A DNA stretch of 64,000 nt from JAWMQL01 sp033283165 (GCA_033283165.1 JAWMQL010000004.1:124001-188000), one strand, 5' to 3'. Counted from the stretch's first letter, positions 33,595 through 42,319 are shown. A program made the numbers and translations. The notes: generated by a model from the sequence alone, not told the origin.

Positions 33595-33610
33595 GCGGTC
33601 GCTCCGCTGG

Positions 33611-34495
33611 CTAGCGGTCGGTGGCTTCGCAAACCGCCATCCAGGCCTTGAGTGACTCGGAGCGGAACGCGCCGCGCGGTAGGGCGAAGTAAAACGTGCG
33701 CCGCAGCTGGTGGCGCGGCAGTTGCAGGGGTACCAGGTCGCCATTGGCGAAATTGCGCCGCAGCACGATTTCCGACAGGCAGCCGATGCCGAGGCCGGAC
33801 TCGACCGCGTTCTTGATGGCCTCGTTATGCCGGAATTCCATGTGCACGTTCAGTTTCGACAGTGCATTGCCCATGGCCCGGTCGAAGGTCTGGCGCGCCC
33901 CGGAATCCGGTTCGCGCAGGATCCACTGTGCCTCGCGCATGTCCCTGACCGTGAGACGTCCCTTGCTCGCCAGGGGATGGTCCGCGGCGCAAAATACCAT
34001 CAGTTCATCTTCGCGCCAGGGGATCAATTCCAGGTCCCGGTGCTTGACCTCGCCCTCGATCATGCCGATGTCCACCTGGTAATTGAGCACCTTCGTGACC
34101 ACCTCGGGTGTATTCGAGATGTCCAGTTCTACATCCGCGTCCGGGTAACGCGCCAGGTAGCCGGCCAGGTACCGGGTCGCCAGGTGATTGCCGATGGTGA
34201 AACTGGCTCCCACCTTGAGGTGACCGATCTGCCGGTGGCTGAGCAAGGTCTCTTCGAAGGCCTGGCAGTGTACCAGCAGGCTCTCGGCCTCCTGCCGCAG
34301 GGTCTGGCCGAAGGCATTGAGGACCAGGCGATTGTGGGAGCGGTCGAACAGCTTGAGTTCGTAACTGCGTTCCAGGTTGAGCAGGGCCTCGCTGGCGGCC
34401 GACTGCGACATGTGCAGGCTTTTGGCCGCCCGGGAGATATTCTGGTGCCTGGCCACCGCCAGAAATATCTGCAGTTGCCTCAGGGTATAGCGCAT
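33611..34495 (-). CDS. LysR-family regulator (CysL-like)
   Basis: This 294-residue LysR-type regulator has an N-terminal winged helix (LRQLQIFLAVARHQNISRAAKSLHMSQ over residues 5-30 in parts) and a substrate-binding domain. It is transcribed away from cysC-sat, with a perfect LysR-type palindrome between them. This suggests it controls sulfate activation, like CysL-type regulators, by a sulfur metabolite. It is convergent with the isomerase-like gene at 32818 and probably unrelated to that operon. The specific co-inducer cannot be read from the sequence. Confidence 0.88.
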   Translation of the reverse strand: MRYTLRQLQIFLAVARHQNISRAAKSLHMSQSAASEALLNLERSYELKLFDRSHNRLVLNAFGQTLRQEAESLLVHCQAFEETLLSHRQIGHLKVGASFTIGNHLATRYLAGYLARYPDADVELDISNTPEVVTKVLNYQVDIGMIEGEVKHRDLELIPWREDELMVFCAADHPLASKGRLTVRDMREAQWILREPDSGARQTFDRAMGNALSKLNVHMEFRHNEAIKNAVESGLGIGCLSEIVLRRNFANGDLVPLQLPRHQLRRTFYFALPRGAFRSESLKAWMAVCEATDR

Positions 34496-34516
34496 TTGAC
34501 GGCCTCTTTTGTCCAG

Positions 34517-34535
34517 CTATCGGTAAAACCGATAG
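34517..34535. promoter_or_regulatory. LysR-type operator CTATCGGT-AAA-ACCGATAG
   Basis: Perfect 8-base arms with a 3-base centre include ATC-N9-GAT, that is T-N11-A, the LysR-family consensus. It lies 22-40 bases upstream of the LysR start codon and about 90-109 bases upstream of cysC. Autoregulation plus control of cysC-sat is the expected use. Confidence 0.78.
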
Positions 34536-34625
34536 TGGTGTCCATGATAACCTGATTTACATGTGCTGTGGCAAAGCCTAGAATGCCCGCCTCCTTGCAA
34601 TAACGGCTAAACAGAGGTTTCAGCG

Positions 34626-35249
34626 ATGGCAGAGCAGAAAGCGACCAACGTCCATTGGCACGAGGGCGATATTACCCGCCAGCACCGGGAGAAACTGACC
34701 GGCCACAAGGGCGCGACCCTGTGGTTTACCGGGCTGTCCGGCTCCGGCAAGAGCACCGTGGCGGTGGAACTGGAAGGGACCCTGCACGACATGGGCATCC
34801 TGTCCTACCGTCTCGACGGTGACAACGTGCGCATGGGGATCAACAAGAACCTGGGTTTTTCCGCCGAGGATCGCACCGAGAACATTCGCCGTATCGGCGA
34901 GGTGGCGAAGCTGTTCGTGGACAGCGGCGTGATTGCCCTGTCCAGCTTTATCAGTCCCTACCGGGATGACCGCGACCAGGTGCGCGCCCTGCACGAGGCG
35001 GCCGGGATGGATTTCATCGAGATCTTCGTGGACTGTTCCCTGGAAGCTGCGGAGGCCCGCGATCCCAAGGGCCTGTACAAGAAAGCCCGGGCCGGCGAAA
35101 TCAAGAATTTCACCGGTATCGATGATCCCTACGAAACGCCTGACAAGCCGGAGATTCACCTGCGCTCCGACCAGCAGAGCCTGGAAGAAGAAGTGCAGGT
35201 CATCCTGGATACCCTGCGCGAACGCGGCATCATCAGCGCCGGCAACTAA
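34626..35249 (+). CDS. cysC: Adenylylsulfate kinase
   Basis: APS kinase phosphorylates APS to PAPS in sulfate activation. The 207-residue protein has the P-loop GLSGSGKST near residue 37, the DGDNVR segment, LGFSAEDRTENIRR, and SFISPYRDDRD with the FVD-CSLE segment. It is complete and lies 20 bases before sat. Upstream is a divergent LysR gene with a palindrome between them. Making PAPS could serve cysteine synthesis or sulfation. Confidence 0.95.
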   Translation: MAEQKATNVHWHEGDITRQHREKLTGHKGATLWFTGLSGSGKSTVAVELEGTLHDMGILSYRLDGDNVRMGINKNLGFSAEDRTENIRRIGEVAKLFVDSGVIALSSFISPYRDDRDQVRALHEAAGMDFIEIFVDCSLEAAEARDPKGLYKKARAGEIKNFTGIDDPYETPDKPEIHLRSDQQSLEEEVQVILDTLRERGIISAGN

Positions 35250-35269
35250 TCGAGAAAGCGGAGAACAAC

Positions 35270-36457
35270 ATGATCAAACCTCACGGTTCCGATGAACTGA
35301 ACCCCCTGTTTGTCTACGATGCGGAGCAGCGCCACGCGCTGGTTGCGGAGGCGGAAGACCTGCCTTCCATTCTGCTGAACTCCGCGGCCGCAGCCAATGC
35401 GGTGATGCTGGGGGGTGGGTATTTCAACCCCCTGTCCGGTTACATGAACCTGACCGATGCCCTGAGCGTGGCGGGCAAGATGCAGACCGTGGACGGCCTG
35501 TTTTTCCCGGTCCCCATCCTCAATATGACCAGCGCCACCGACGTTACCGCGGGCAGCCGGATCGCGCTGCGCGATCCCAACGTGGAGGGCAACCCGGTAC
35601 TGGCCATCATGGATGTAGAGGCCGTTGAACCGGTCAGCGACGACCAGATCAACTTCATGGCGGAAAAGATTTTCCGCACCCTGGACCCGGAGCACCCGGG
35701 CGTGGCCACCTTCTCCGGCCTGGGACGCACGCTGCTGTCCGGTCCGATCCAGGTGCTGAATTTCTCCTACTTCCAGACTGATTTTCCCGACACCTTCCGC
35801 ACCGCGGTGGAAATCCGCAACGAGATCGCCGAACACGGCTGGGAAAAAGTCGTCGCTTTCCAGACTCGCAATCCCATGCACCGGGCACACGAGGAACTGT
35901 GCCGCATGGCCATGGAGGATCTCGGCGCCGACGGTATCCTGATCCACATGCTGCTCGGTAAGCTGAAGCCCGGCGACATTCCCGCCGACGTGCGCGACGC
36001 CTCGATCCGCAAGATGGTGGAGGTCTACTTCCCGCCGAACACGGTGATGGTGACCGGCTACGGTTTCGACATGCTGTACGCCGGGCCCCGCGAGGCGGTA
36101 CTGCACGCCGTATTCCGCCAGAACTGCGGCTGCAGTCACCTGATCGTGGGCCGTGATCACGCCGGTGTCGGCGACTACTACGGCGGTTTCGATGCCCAGA
36201 CCATCTTCGACGAGGAGGTCCCCGAGAACGCGCTGGAACTGGAAATCTACAAGGCCGATCACACCGCCTACAGCAAGAAACTGGATAAGGTGGTGATGAT
36301 GAAGGACGCGCCGGACCACACCCCGGAGGACTTCGTCCTGCTGTCGGGCACCAAGGTGCGCGAGATGCTGGGCCAGGGTATTGCCCCGCCGCCCGAGTTT
36401 TCCCGCCCGGAAGTCGCCCAGATCCTCATGGACTACTACCAGTCGATCGACGCCTGA
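35270..36457 (+). CDS. sat: Sulfate adenylyltransferase (Sat type)
   Basis: ATP sulfurylase makes APS from sulfate and ATP. This is the single-chain Sat type (395 residues), not the CysDN heterodimer. It has QTRNPMHRAHE near residue 199 and GRDHAGVG near 290, both nucleotide-binding signatures, and LSGTKVREML near the end. It follows cysC in one operon. Sat occurs in both assimilation and sulfur oxidation; no aprAB or dsr genes are in the window, so assimilation is more likely. Confidence 0.94.
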   Translation: MIKPHGSDELNPLFVYDAEQRHALVAEAEDLPSILLNSAAAANAVMLGGGYFNPLSGYMNLTDALSVAGKMQTVDGLFFPVPILNMTSATDVTAGSRIALRDPNVEGNPVLAIMDVEAVEPVSDDQINFMAEKIFRTLDPEHPGVATFSGLGRTLLSGPIQVLNFSYFQTDFPDTFRTAVEIRNEIAEHGWEKVVAFQTRNPMHRAHEELCRMAMEDLGADGILIHMLLGKLKPGDIPADVRDASIRKMVEVYFPPNTVMVTGYGFDMLYAGPREAVLHAVFRQNCGCSHLIVGRDHAGVGDYYGGFDAQTIFDEEVPENALELEIYKADHTAYSKKLDKVVMMKDAPDHTPEDFVLLSGTKVREMLGQGIAPPPEFSRPEVAQILMDYYQSIDA

Positions 36458-36520
36458 TGACTCGCTCGGGCCATGGCCGGGTGGTGTACACTACCGGTCA
36501 GGCCCTTATCGAGCGAACCC

Positions 36521-36988
36521 ATGCAGATACCCGCCTCCGCAACCTGCCAGTGCGGCCAGGTCCGCTTGCAACTCAACAGCGAGCCCCTGTTTGTGTATGC
36601 CTGCCATTGTACCTCCTGCCAGAAACGTACCGGCAGCGCGTTTTCCATGGGCATCATGGCCCTCGACGAGACGGTCGACATACGCGGTGAACTCAGTAGT
36701 TGGGAACGCACGGCCGACACCGGCCAGGTGAATACCCGCTACAGCTGCAGCGAGTGCGGCAATATCATTTACGGTGTCGGAACCCTCGCCCCCCGGGTAT
36801 TGAAATTACAGGCGGGGCTGCTGGACGATACCCGGGATCTGGAACCGGAAGTGCATATCTGGACGCGCAGCGCCCAGGCCTGGGTTATCCTGCCGGAGGG
36901 GGTACCGAAATTCAGCCGGCAACCGGAAGATCCGTTGGCGCTGTTGAGCGCTGCGGCAGACTATCGACAACAGCGAGGCAACACATGA
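36521..36988 (+). CDS. GFA-family (CENP-V/GFA domain) protein
   Basis: This 155-residue zinc protein matches the GFA/CENP-V fold. Zinc-binding cysteines are in CQCGQVRL, CHCTSCQKRTGS and CSECGN. The family includes glutathione-S-hydroxymethyl-related proteins, but most members are uncharacterised. ATG 36521 is chosen; an in-frame start at 36473 adds 16 residues before the domain and overlaps little. It is followed with an ATGA overlap by a VOC protein, so the two are translated together. Confidence 0.85.
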   Translation: MQIPASATCQCGQVRLQLNSEPLFVYACHCTSCQKRTGSAFSMGIMALDETVDIRGELSSWERTADTGQVNTRYSCSECGNIIYGVGTLAPRVLKLQAGLLDDTRDLEPEVHIWTRSAQAWVILPEGVPKFSRQPEDPLALLSAAADYRQQRGNT

Positions 36989-37359
36989 TCAACTACGTCA
37001 CCATCGGTACCAACGACCTGGACCGCGCCAGGGACTTTTACGATGAGATTTTCGCTGTCCTGGGCGTGCCACGGGTGCATGACGACGAGCGCTTTTCATT
37101 CTACTCCGACGGCAGTGGCCCCGGGGTCATGGTCACCCGGCCCTACGACGGCGAACCCGCCACGGTGGGCAACGGCAGCATGGTGGCGCTGAAGGCCGAC
37201 AGCAACGAGCAGGTGGATGCGCTCTACGCCAGGGCCCTGGAACTGGGTGGCCGCAGCGAGGGGGAGCCTGGCCTGCGCGGTGACGGCGTTTCCTATGGCG
37301 CGTATTTCCGCGACCTGGATGGCAACAAGCTGGCGGTTATCCGGATGATGGTTGGCTGA
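36985..37359 (+). CDS. VOC (glyoxalase-fold) family protein
   Basis: This is a 124-residue vicinal-oxygen-chelate protein with the paired beta-alpha-beta-beta-beta modules. It starts with INYVTIGTNDLDRARDFYDEIF and ends with FRDLDGNKLAVI, the usual DPDGN-like metal segment. These proteins include glyoxalases and small dioxygenases; here the specific role is unknown. The start ATG overlaps the GFA stop codon. Confidence 0.88.
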   Translation: MINYVTIGTNDLDRARDFYDEIFAVLGVPRVHDDERFSFYSDGSGPGVMVTRPYDGEPATVGNGSMVALKADSNEQVDALYARALELGGRSEGEPGLRGDGVSYGAYFRDLDGNKLAVIRMMVG

Positions 37360-37426
37360 TCAGGGGGTGACGAGGGGGAATCACGAGCGGGATTGACAGG
37401 AAACAGCCGGTTTTTATCGGGCGCAA

Positions 37427-38353
37427 TCAAATAGCCTGGCTCGCGAAGCTGTCCAGGATGTCGCCCGCCGGGGCGCTCCAGACGTCGCGTTGCGCAGTGA
37501 CGTAATCCAGCACCTGCTCCAGTTTCCCGATCCGGTGCGGCTGGCCCAGCAGCCAGGGGTGGATGTTGAGGGCGAGGATACGGCCGCCACCGGTTTCCGC
37601 CTCTTTCAGCAGGAAGTCACAGGCATCGCAGAGCTGCTCCGCGTAGCTCTGCTCCGAGTGGCCGTTGTTCATCAGGATAAAGCGGTCTTCCAGTTCATTT
37701 GACAGGGGCATGGCCCACAGGGGCCCGTTGTCGGTGCGGAAAGGGTAGGGCATATCGTCGTTGACCCAGTCGCTGAAGTAGCGCACCCCGTTGGCGGCGA
37801 GCAGTTCCGGCGTGATGGCGCTTTCGTTGCGCGCCGGACTGAGCCAGCCCCGGACTGCCTGCCCGGTCCGGTCGCGCAGCACCGCGAGCGTCCGCTTCAC
37901 CTGTTCCTCCTCCTCGGCCGGGTCCTGTCCGCCGTAGTGGAGGGCGTCCATGTGCCAGCCATGGGCAGTCACCTCGTCACCGCGTTCCTGCAGCAGGCTC
38001 ATCAGGTAGGGGTTGCGCTCCGCCAGCCGCCCCTGCACGGCGAAGGTGGGTTTCACCCCGTACCGGTCCAGGGCCTTCAGTACCCGGAAGATGCCCACCC
38101 GGTTGCCGTAGTCGCGCAGGGTGAAGTGGCGCAGGTCGGGATAGGGCATGGTCATGCCGCCCGGTGGCGGGAAGGGCTTGCCCTGCTGGTCCAGGGGGAA
38201 GAACTGCAGGCAGACATTCACCCACAGGGCCAGTTTGCCGCCGTCGGGCCACTGCACCGACGGTCGGTCAGCCAGCATGGACCAGTCGTAACGGTCGTGG
38301 TCCATGCCGTAGGACCGGTGCGGGTACTCCAGGTGTTCGCGGTCCAGCGCCAT
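37427..38353 (-). CDS. Polysaccharide deacetylase-family hydrolase, PuuE/imidase-like, copy 2
   Basis: This is a 308-residue NodB-fold protein of the PuuE allantoinase / cyclic imidase branch rather than a sugar deacetylase. Matching segments are FTLRDYGNRVGIFRVLKAL (GNRVG near 105), EVTAHGWHMDALHYG near 150, and GWLSPARNES near 195. The ATG overlaps the stop of copy 1 (TGATG), which shows coupling. It has no signal peptide. Members of this branch open cyclic imides or hydantoin-like rings. With copy 1 and an isochorismatase-type amidase in the same operon, imide ring opening is a reasonable hypothesis. Confidence 0.82.
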   Translation of the reverse strand: MALDREHLEYPHRSYGMDHDRYDWSMLADRPSVQWPDGGKLALWVNVCLQFFPLDQQGKPFPPPGGMTMPYPDLRHFTLRDYGNRVGIFRVLKALDRYGVKPTFAVQGRLAERNPYLMSLLQERGDEVTAHGWHMDALHYGGQDPAEEEEQVKRTLAVLRDRTGQAVRGWLSPARNESAITPELLAANGVRYFSDWVNDDMPYPFRTDNGPLWAMPLSNELEDRFILMNNGHSEQSYAEQLCDACDFLLKEAETGGGRILALNIHPWLLGQPHRIGKLEQVLDYVTAQRDVWSAPAGDILDSFASQAI

Positions 38354-39267
38354 CAGCCCATCCCCCGGGCGGTGATATCGGTCACCGCGACATCGTAACA
38401 GTGGTCGATAAAGTACTCTGCGATCTCGCGCCCCGTGGTTACCCACACGTCGGTGTGACCGGTGATGTACTCCAGCGCCTCCTCGAAGGCCCTGAGCCGG
38501 TGCGGACAGCTCACCTGGTAGTTGTGGGTCGGGATGCACATCACCGTGCCGTTATCGGCGCCCTCCTGGTACAGGCGGTCGAAATTGTCGCGAATGATCT
38601 GGCCGTAGCGGCGCGGCTCGATCTTGTTCACCACGTAGGCAATGGTGTCGTTCATTTCCAGCGAGTAGGGAACGGAGATGAACTTCTGGCCGTTGCGCAC
38701 GTGCACGGGGGTGGGCTGGTCATCGTGGAACAGGTCGCAGGTATAGATGCCGCCTGCCTCGGCAAACAGGTCGATGGTGTGCTCCGAGTGGGATAGCGCC
38801 GGGGCCAGGTAACCGGCAGGCTTTTTGCCGGTGTGTTTTTCGATGGTGTCCACCGAGTCCTGGATCATCTCGCGCTCCTGCTCCTCGGACAGACCGTAGG
38901 TGTAGCGCGTGTTGTAGATGCCGTGACTGAAGAACTCCCAGTCGCGCTCGGCGCACCGGGCAATGATCTCCGGGTGGTGCTCGCACAGGGCGGTGCTGAG
39001 GGAAATGGAGCCACGTATGCCGTACTTGTCCAGCAACTCCATCTGCCGGGTGTGGCCCACCCGGTTGCCGTAGTCGCGGATGGAGTAACCGGGCAGGGCG
39101 GGGTAGGGCTGAGGCCAGGCCTTGCGCTGCGGGTTGGCCGGCGGATCCAGCTCGTAGAACTCGATATTGGGGGCCACCCAGAAGGCCACTCTCGCGCCGC
39201 CGGGCCAGGTGATTTTCGGACGCCCCTCGTAGGGCCAGTAATCGTACAGTCCCGGGTCTTCTCTCAT
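38353..39267 (-). CDS. Polysaccharide deacetylase-family hydrolase, PuuE/imidase-like, copy 1
   Basis: This 304-residue protein is close to PuuE allantoinase and the cyclic imidases of Pseudomonas. Typical segments are VAFWVAPNIEFYELDPP near residue 30, IRDYGNRVGHTRQMELLDKYGI near 65-90 in parts, EFFSHGIYNTRY near 115, GYLAPALSHSEHT, and HDDQPTPVHV. Start ATG 39267 lies one base after the amidase stop; a longer frame reaching 39435 overlaps the amidase gene and is not supported. With the amidase it could form a two-step route: imide to half-amide to dicarboxylate. Confidence 0.84.
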   Translation of the reverse strand: MREDPGLYDYWPYEGRPKITWPGGARVAFWVAPNIEFYELDPPANPQRKAWPQPYPALPGYSIRDYGNRVGHTRQMELLDKYGIRGSISLSTALCEHHPEIIARCAERDWEFFSHGIYNTRYTYGLSEEQEREMIQDSVDTIEKHTGKKPAGYLAPALSHSEHTIDLFAEAGGIYTCDLFHDDQPTPVHVRNGQKFISVPYSLEMNDTIAYVVNKIEPRRYGQIIRDNFDRLYQEGADNGTVMCIPTHNYQVSCPHRLRAFEEALEYITGHTDVWVTTGREIAEYFIDHCYDVAVTDITARGMG

Positions 39268-39268
39268 G

Positions 39269-39940
39269 CTATGAACCGCGCTGTGAGTCCAGCCAATCGA
39301 ACACCTCACCCACCTCCAGCACGTCGGCGTACTTGATGGCCAGGTCGGTGAGGTTGGCGAAGTGGTAGCTCTCGTGCTTGTCCGCCACGCATTCCTCGGG
39401 GACGATAGTGCGGTAGCCCCGTGACAGGGCGTCAACCGCGGTGGCGCGGATGCAGCCGGAGGTGGAGCCGCCGGTCACGATCACGGTGTCCACCTTGTGC
39501 CACACGCACAGGGACTGGAGCTGGGTCTCGAAAAATGCCGAGGGCATTTTCTTCAGGTAGATGACGTCGCGGACGCGGTCGATCTCCAGGCGGTCGTCGA
39601 ACTCGGAGCGTTCGGAGCCTAACTTGATGTTCTGCAGGGAATCGGGGGTGTCGGTGCGGGTGCCCCAGACCCCGCAGTCCTCGCCTGACTCCATGTAGGC
39701 GACATGGGTCCACACCACGGGCCAGCCCAGGGCGCGGAATTTTTTCGCCAGGGTGTCGATGTATTCCATCTGGCGCGGGTCGGTCTCGTAGGCGGTCCGG
39801 AACAGGTCGGTGCGGGTATAGGCCTTCTGCGGATCCACGTTGACCAGGATTGCCTTGTCCCCGAAGCCGAAACGGGCCCGGGCGGGATTGGCCTTCAACT
39901 CGTGGTAGATCTGGCGCGCTGTTTTATCGCTGCTTTCCAT
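39269..39940 (-). CDS. Isochorismatase-family amidohydrolase, second copy
   Basis: This 223-residue cysteine hydrolase is of the N-carbamoylsarcosine amidase / maleamate amidase branch. The triad is Asp36 (VNVDPQKAY), Lys130 or Lys131 (YLKKMPSAFF) and Cys163 (STSGCIRATAVD). It is longer than the copy at 28190 and has a distinct N-terminus. It is the first gene of the operon with two PuuE/imidase-like genes. Operator-like site D lies 16-33 bases before its start codon. Hydrolysing the half-amide produced by the imidase-like partners is the likely role. Confidence 0.87.
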   Translation of the reverse strand: MESSDKTARQIYHELKANPARARFGFGDKAILVNVDPQKAYTRTDLFRTAYETDPRQMEYIDTLAKKFRALGWPVVWTHVAYMESGEDCGVWGTRTDTPDSLQNIKLGSERSEFDDRLEIDRVRDVIYLKKMPSAFFETQLQSLCVWHKVDTVIVTGGSTSGCIRATAVDALSRGYRTIVPEECVADKHESYHFANLTDLAIKYADVLEVGEVFDWLDSQRGS

Positions 39941-39955
39941 GCCGTCTCCGAAGTT

Positions 39956-39973
39956 TGATATATTTATATAACA
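39956..39973. promoter_or_regulatory. Operator-like palindrome, site D
   Basis: TGATAT at 39956-39961 and ATAACA at 39968-39973 match TGATAT-N6-ATATCA with one mismatch in the right arm. The site lies between the divergent amidase/imidase-like operon and the GST-headed operon, about 50 bases upstream of the GST start. Confidence 0.6.
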
Positions 39974-40024
39974 TTAATACAATGCCGGTCTCGCGACAAG
40001 ACAGAGGCGCCCGGAGGAGCACCG

Positions 40025-40684
40025 GTGAAACTGATCAATCTGGACCACTCGCCCTACGCCAGCCGTGTGCGGATCCAGGTGCGCCACAAGGGCCTGGAAT
40101 TGCCTTTCGTGCCGCCCGCGATTCCCTTGCGCACCCCGGAATACGCCGCCGCCTACCCGCTGGCCAAGGCGCCGGTACTGGAACTCGACGACGGCTCTCA
40201 CCTGTCCGAATCAACCGTAATTATGGACTACCTGGAAGACCTCTTCCCGGAACCTGCACTGCGGCCCCGGGAGCCACTGGCGCGGGCCCAGAATGCCATG
40301 CTGGTGCGCTGCGCCGATACCCACCTGGGGCCGGCCCTGTTTCCCCTGTTCGGGGAACTGCTGGCGCCTTCCGGTGATGCGGCCGACCTGGCGCTGAAAT
40401 TTGCCGCACTGGAGAAGGAACTGGGCAAGCTGCAGAACCTGCTGGCCTACCTGCCGGCCTTCACCGGGCGCTCGCTGCAGACCGGTGACATCGCCCTGGC
40501 GCCCACGGTGTACTACATTGACCGTATAGGCGCCGCTTTTGACCGGCCGCAGTTGCTGGCTGCCTGTCCCGGGATCGAGGCCTGGCGCGATTGGCTGGCG
40601 CAATACGAGGCCGTTATCCGCACCCTGGACGAGATGGGTGCGGCGCTGGACGGTTTTCTGACAAAATCCGGGGGAGCCTCCTGA
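40025..40684 (+). CDS. Glutathione S-transferase family protein
   Basis: This is a 219-residue two-domain GST. The N-terminal thioredoxin-like domain has SPYASRVRIQVRHKG near residue 8 with a Ser at the catalytic position, KAPVLELDDG, and the glutathione-binding LSESTVIMDYLE. The C-terminal helical domain follows. It resembles maleylacetoacetate isomerase/zeta-class and beta-etherase-type GSTs, but the zeta signature SSCxWRVRIAL is not complete. It is the first gene of a + strand operon reaching HyuB and is divergent from the imidase operon. Isomerisation or thiolytic handling of an unsaturated diacid is possible. Confidence 0.85.
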   Translation: MKLINLDHSPYASRVRIQVRHKGLELPFVPPAIPLRTPEYAAAYPLAKAPVLELDDGSHLSESTVIMDYLEDLFPEPALRPREPLARAQNAMLVRCADTHLGPALFPLFGELLAPSGDAADLALKFAALEKELGKLQNLLAYLPAFTGRSLQTGDIALAPTVYYIDRIGAAFDRPQLLAACPGIEAWRDWLAQYEAVIRTLDEMGAALDGFLTKSGGAS

Positions 40685-40685
40685 G

Positions 40686-41405
40686 GTGACCGATCGCACG
40701 ATTCGCGGTGCCATACGTTACAGCAGCAAGCAGCCCGAGCGCATGGACCAGGAGCGCGGGCGGGAGTACTTCACCCTGAGCCAGCAGGGTGACGGGATCG
40801 ACGTGTTGCTCGCCCACTGCGAGATCGACGACCATCCCAAGGTCATCCGGGATGTCAGTATCGCCATGCGCCACGCCGATTCCAGTCCCCTGGACTGCTC
40901 GGTCCGGTTGACGGTGGGCGGTGAGTTCGAGGGCAGTGGCTGGATGCACTTCGCCGATGGTTACGCCGAGTGCGAAACCGTGAATCGACGCGACGGGCGG
41001 ATCAGTCAGCGAATTGACACCAATGGCCGCATCAAGTGGTTGCAGGCGCATCCCATCATCGGCGATGCTCTGCTGATGCGTTGCTACGATCTGTCCCGGG
41101 GACCCGGCAGCCAGTTTTTCGACGACATGTTCCTGACCTCCCCGGATCACCGGGGCGCTACCGGACCGCAGTTCTTTATTACCCGCTTTTCACTGGTCTA
41201 CGTGGGCGAAGAGGACGTATCTGTAGCAGCCGGGAGCTTTCGCGCCAGGCACTTCCAGTTGACGGGCACCGAAGGCAACCTGCCGGAGGCGCACCCGCCC
41301 TACGACGTGTGGTGCACCGCAGATGATGATTACCTGCTGCTCAAGGCCGGGGTCGGCGGCTATATGCAGACCCACTACGAACTGGTCGAGCTGGAGAGAC
41401 AATGA
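40686..41405 (+). CDS. Hypothetical beta-rich protein
   Basis: This 239-residue soluble protein begins with a GTG one base after the GST stop codon, and its own stop overlaps the next ATG (ATGA), so it is part of a coupled operon. Sequence character is beta-rich, with many acidic turns; RHFQLTG, YDVWCTADDDYLLLKA and an aromatic C-terminus are seen. I do not recognise a family. A ligand-binding barrel is plausible. Being wedged between a GST and an HMG-CoA-lyase-like gene suggests a metabolic rather than structural role. Confidence 0.72.
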   Translation: MTDRTIRGAIRYSSKQPERMDQERGREYFTLSQQGDGIDVLLAHCEIDDHPKVIRDVSIAMRHADSSPLDCSVRLTVGGEFEGSGWMHFADGYAECETVNRRDGRISQRIDTNGRIKWLQAHPIIGDALLMRCYDLSRGPGSQFFDDMFLTSPDHRGATGPQFFITRFSLVYVGEEDVSVAAGSFRARHFQLTGTEGNLPEAHPPYDVWCTADDDYLLLKAGVGGYMQTHYELVELERQ

Positions 41406-42319
41406 TGGCTGAACAGGTGCTGATCAATGACGTGGGACCGCGCGATGGCCTGCAGAACCAGCCGAAAATCCTGACGCCAGGGCAGCGGCGCCAGTTGATC
41501 GATGCGTTGGTGGCGGCCGGGGTCAAAAGTATCGAGGTGGGCAGTTTCGTCTCGCCAAAGGCGGTGCCCGCCATGGCCGGCACCGACCAGATTGTGGCCG
41601 ACCTGCCCACCGATGACGGGGTCCACTACGCGGCCCTGATACCCAACCTCAAGGGTTACGAGCTGGCCCGCGCCGCGGGCGCGCGGACCGTCAATATGGT
41701 GCTTTACGCCAGCGAGGGTATGGCGCAAAAGAACGTGAATATGAGCATGGCCGAGGCGGAACAGGCCACCGGACGCATCCTGGCCATGGCGCGACAGGAC
41801 GGGATCAAGGTCTTCGCCGCGGTGGCCACCGCCTTCGCCTGCCCCTTCGACGGCCCCACCGACCCGGCGCTGGTCGAGGATATCGCCGCCCGCTTCCTGG
41901 ACCAGGGCGTGGACCAACTGGTGCTGGCCGATACCATCGGCGCGGCGAATCCTGGCCAGGTGCGCAGCCTGACACGCTCGCTCGTGGACAGCCATGGCGC
42001 GGATCGCCTGGGCTGTCACTTTCACGATACCCGGGCCATGGGCGTGGCCAACGTGTTTGCGGCCTTCGAGTCGGGCATTCGTTGCTTTGACGCCTCCATT
42101 GGCGGGCTGGGGGGCTGCCCCTTTGCCCCGGGCGCCAGCGGCAACGTGGCCACCGAGGACGTGGTGATGATGCTGGAGCAGATGGGCGTGGAGACGGGGA
42201 TAGACCTGGATCGCCTGCTGGCGGCCTCCGACCTGGCCGAGGAGCTGACCGGCACGGCGCCGGGCGGCCGGGCCAAGGCCTGGCTCAAGCCCTGGCTGGC
42301 AAAACAGGTGAACAGATAA
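41402..42319 (+). CDS. Hydroxymethylglutaryl-CoA lyase-like protein
   Basis: This is a 305-residue TIM-barrel lyase of the DRE-TIM/HMGL family. It has the N-terminal VGPRDGLQNQ metal segment, the HFHDTR histidines, and the HMG-CoA-lyase active-site loop GLGGCPFAPGASGN with its cysteine near residue 240. The enzyme cleaves 3-hydroxy-3-methyl-acyl-CoA compounds to acetyl-CoA or pyruvate-type products. In this operon it could release a C2/C3 unit from an alkylated dicarboxyl-CoA, or simply belong to leucine breakdown; no leucine genes are nearby. Confidence 0.9.
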   Translation: MMAEQVLINDVGPRDGLQNQPKILTPGQRRQLIDALVAAGVKSIEVGSFVSPKAVPAMAGTDQIVADLPTDDGVHYAALIPNLKGYELARAAGARTVNMVLYASEGMAQKNVNMSMAEAEQATGRILAMARQDGIKVFAAVATAFACPFDGPTDPALVEDIAARFLDQGVDQLVLADTIGAANPGQVRSLTRSLVDSHGADRLGCHFHDTRAMGVANVFAAFESGIRCFDASIGGLGGCPFAPGASGNVATEDVVMMLEQMGVETGIDLDRLLAASDLAEELTGTAPGGRAKAWLKPWLAKQVNR

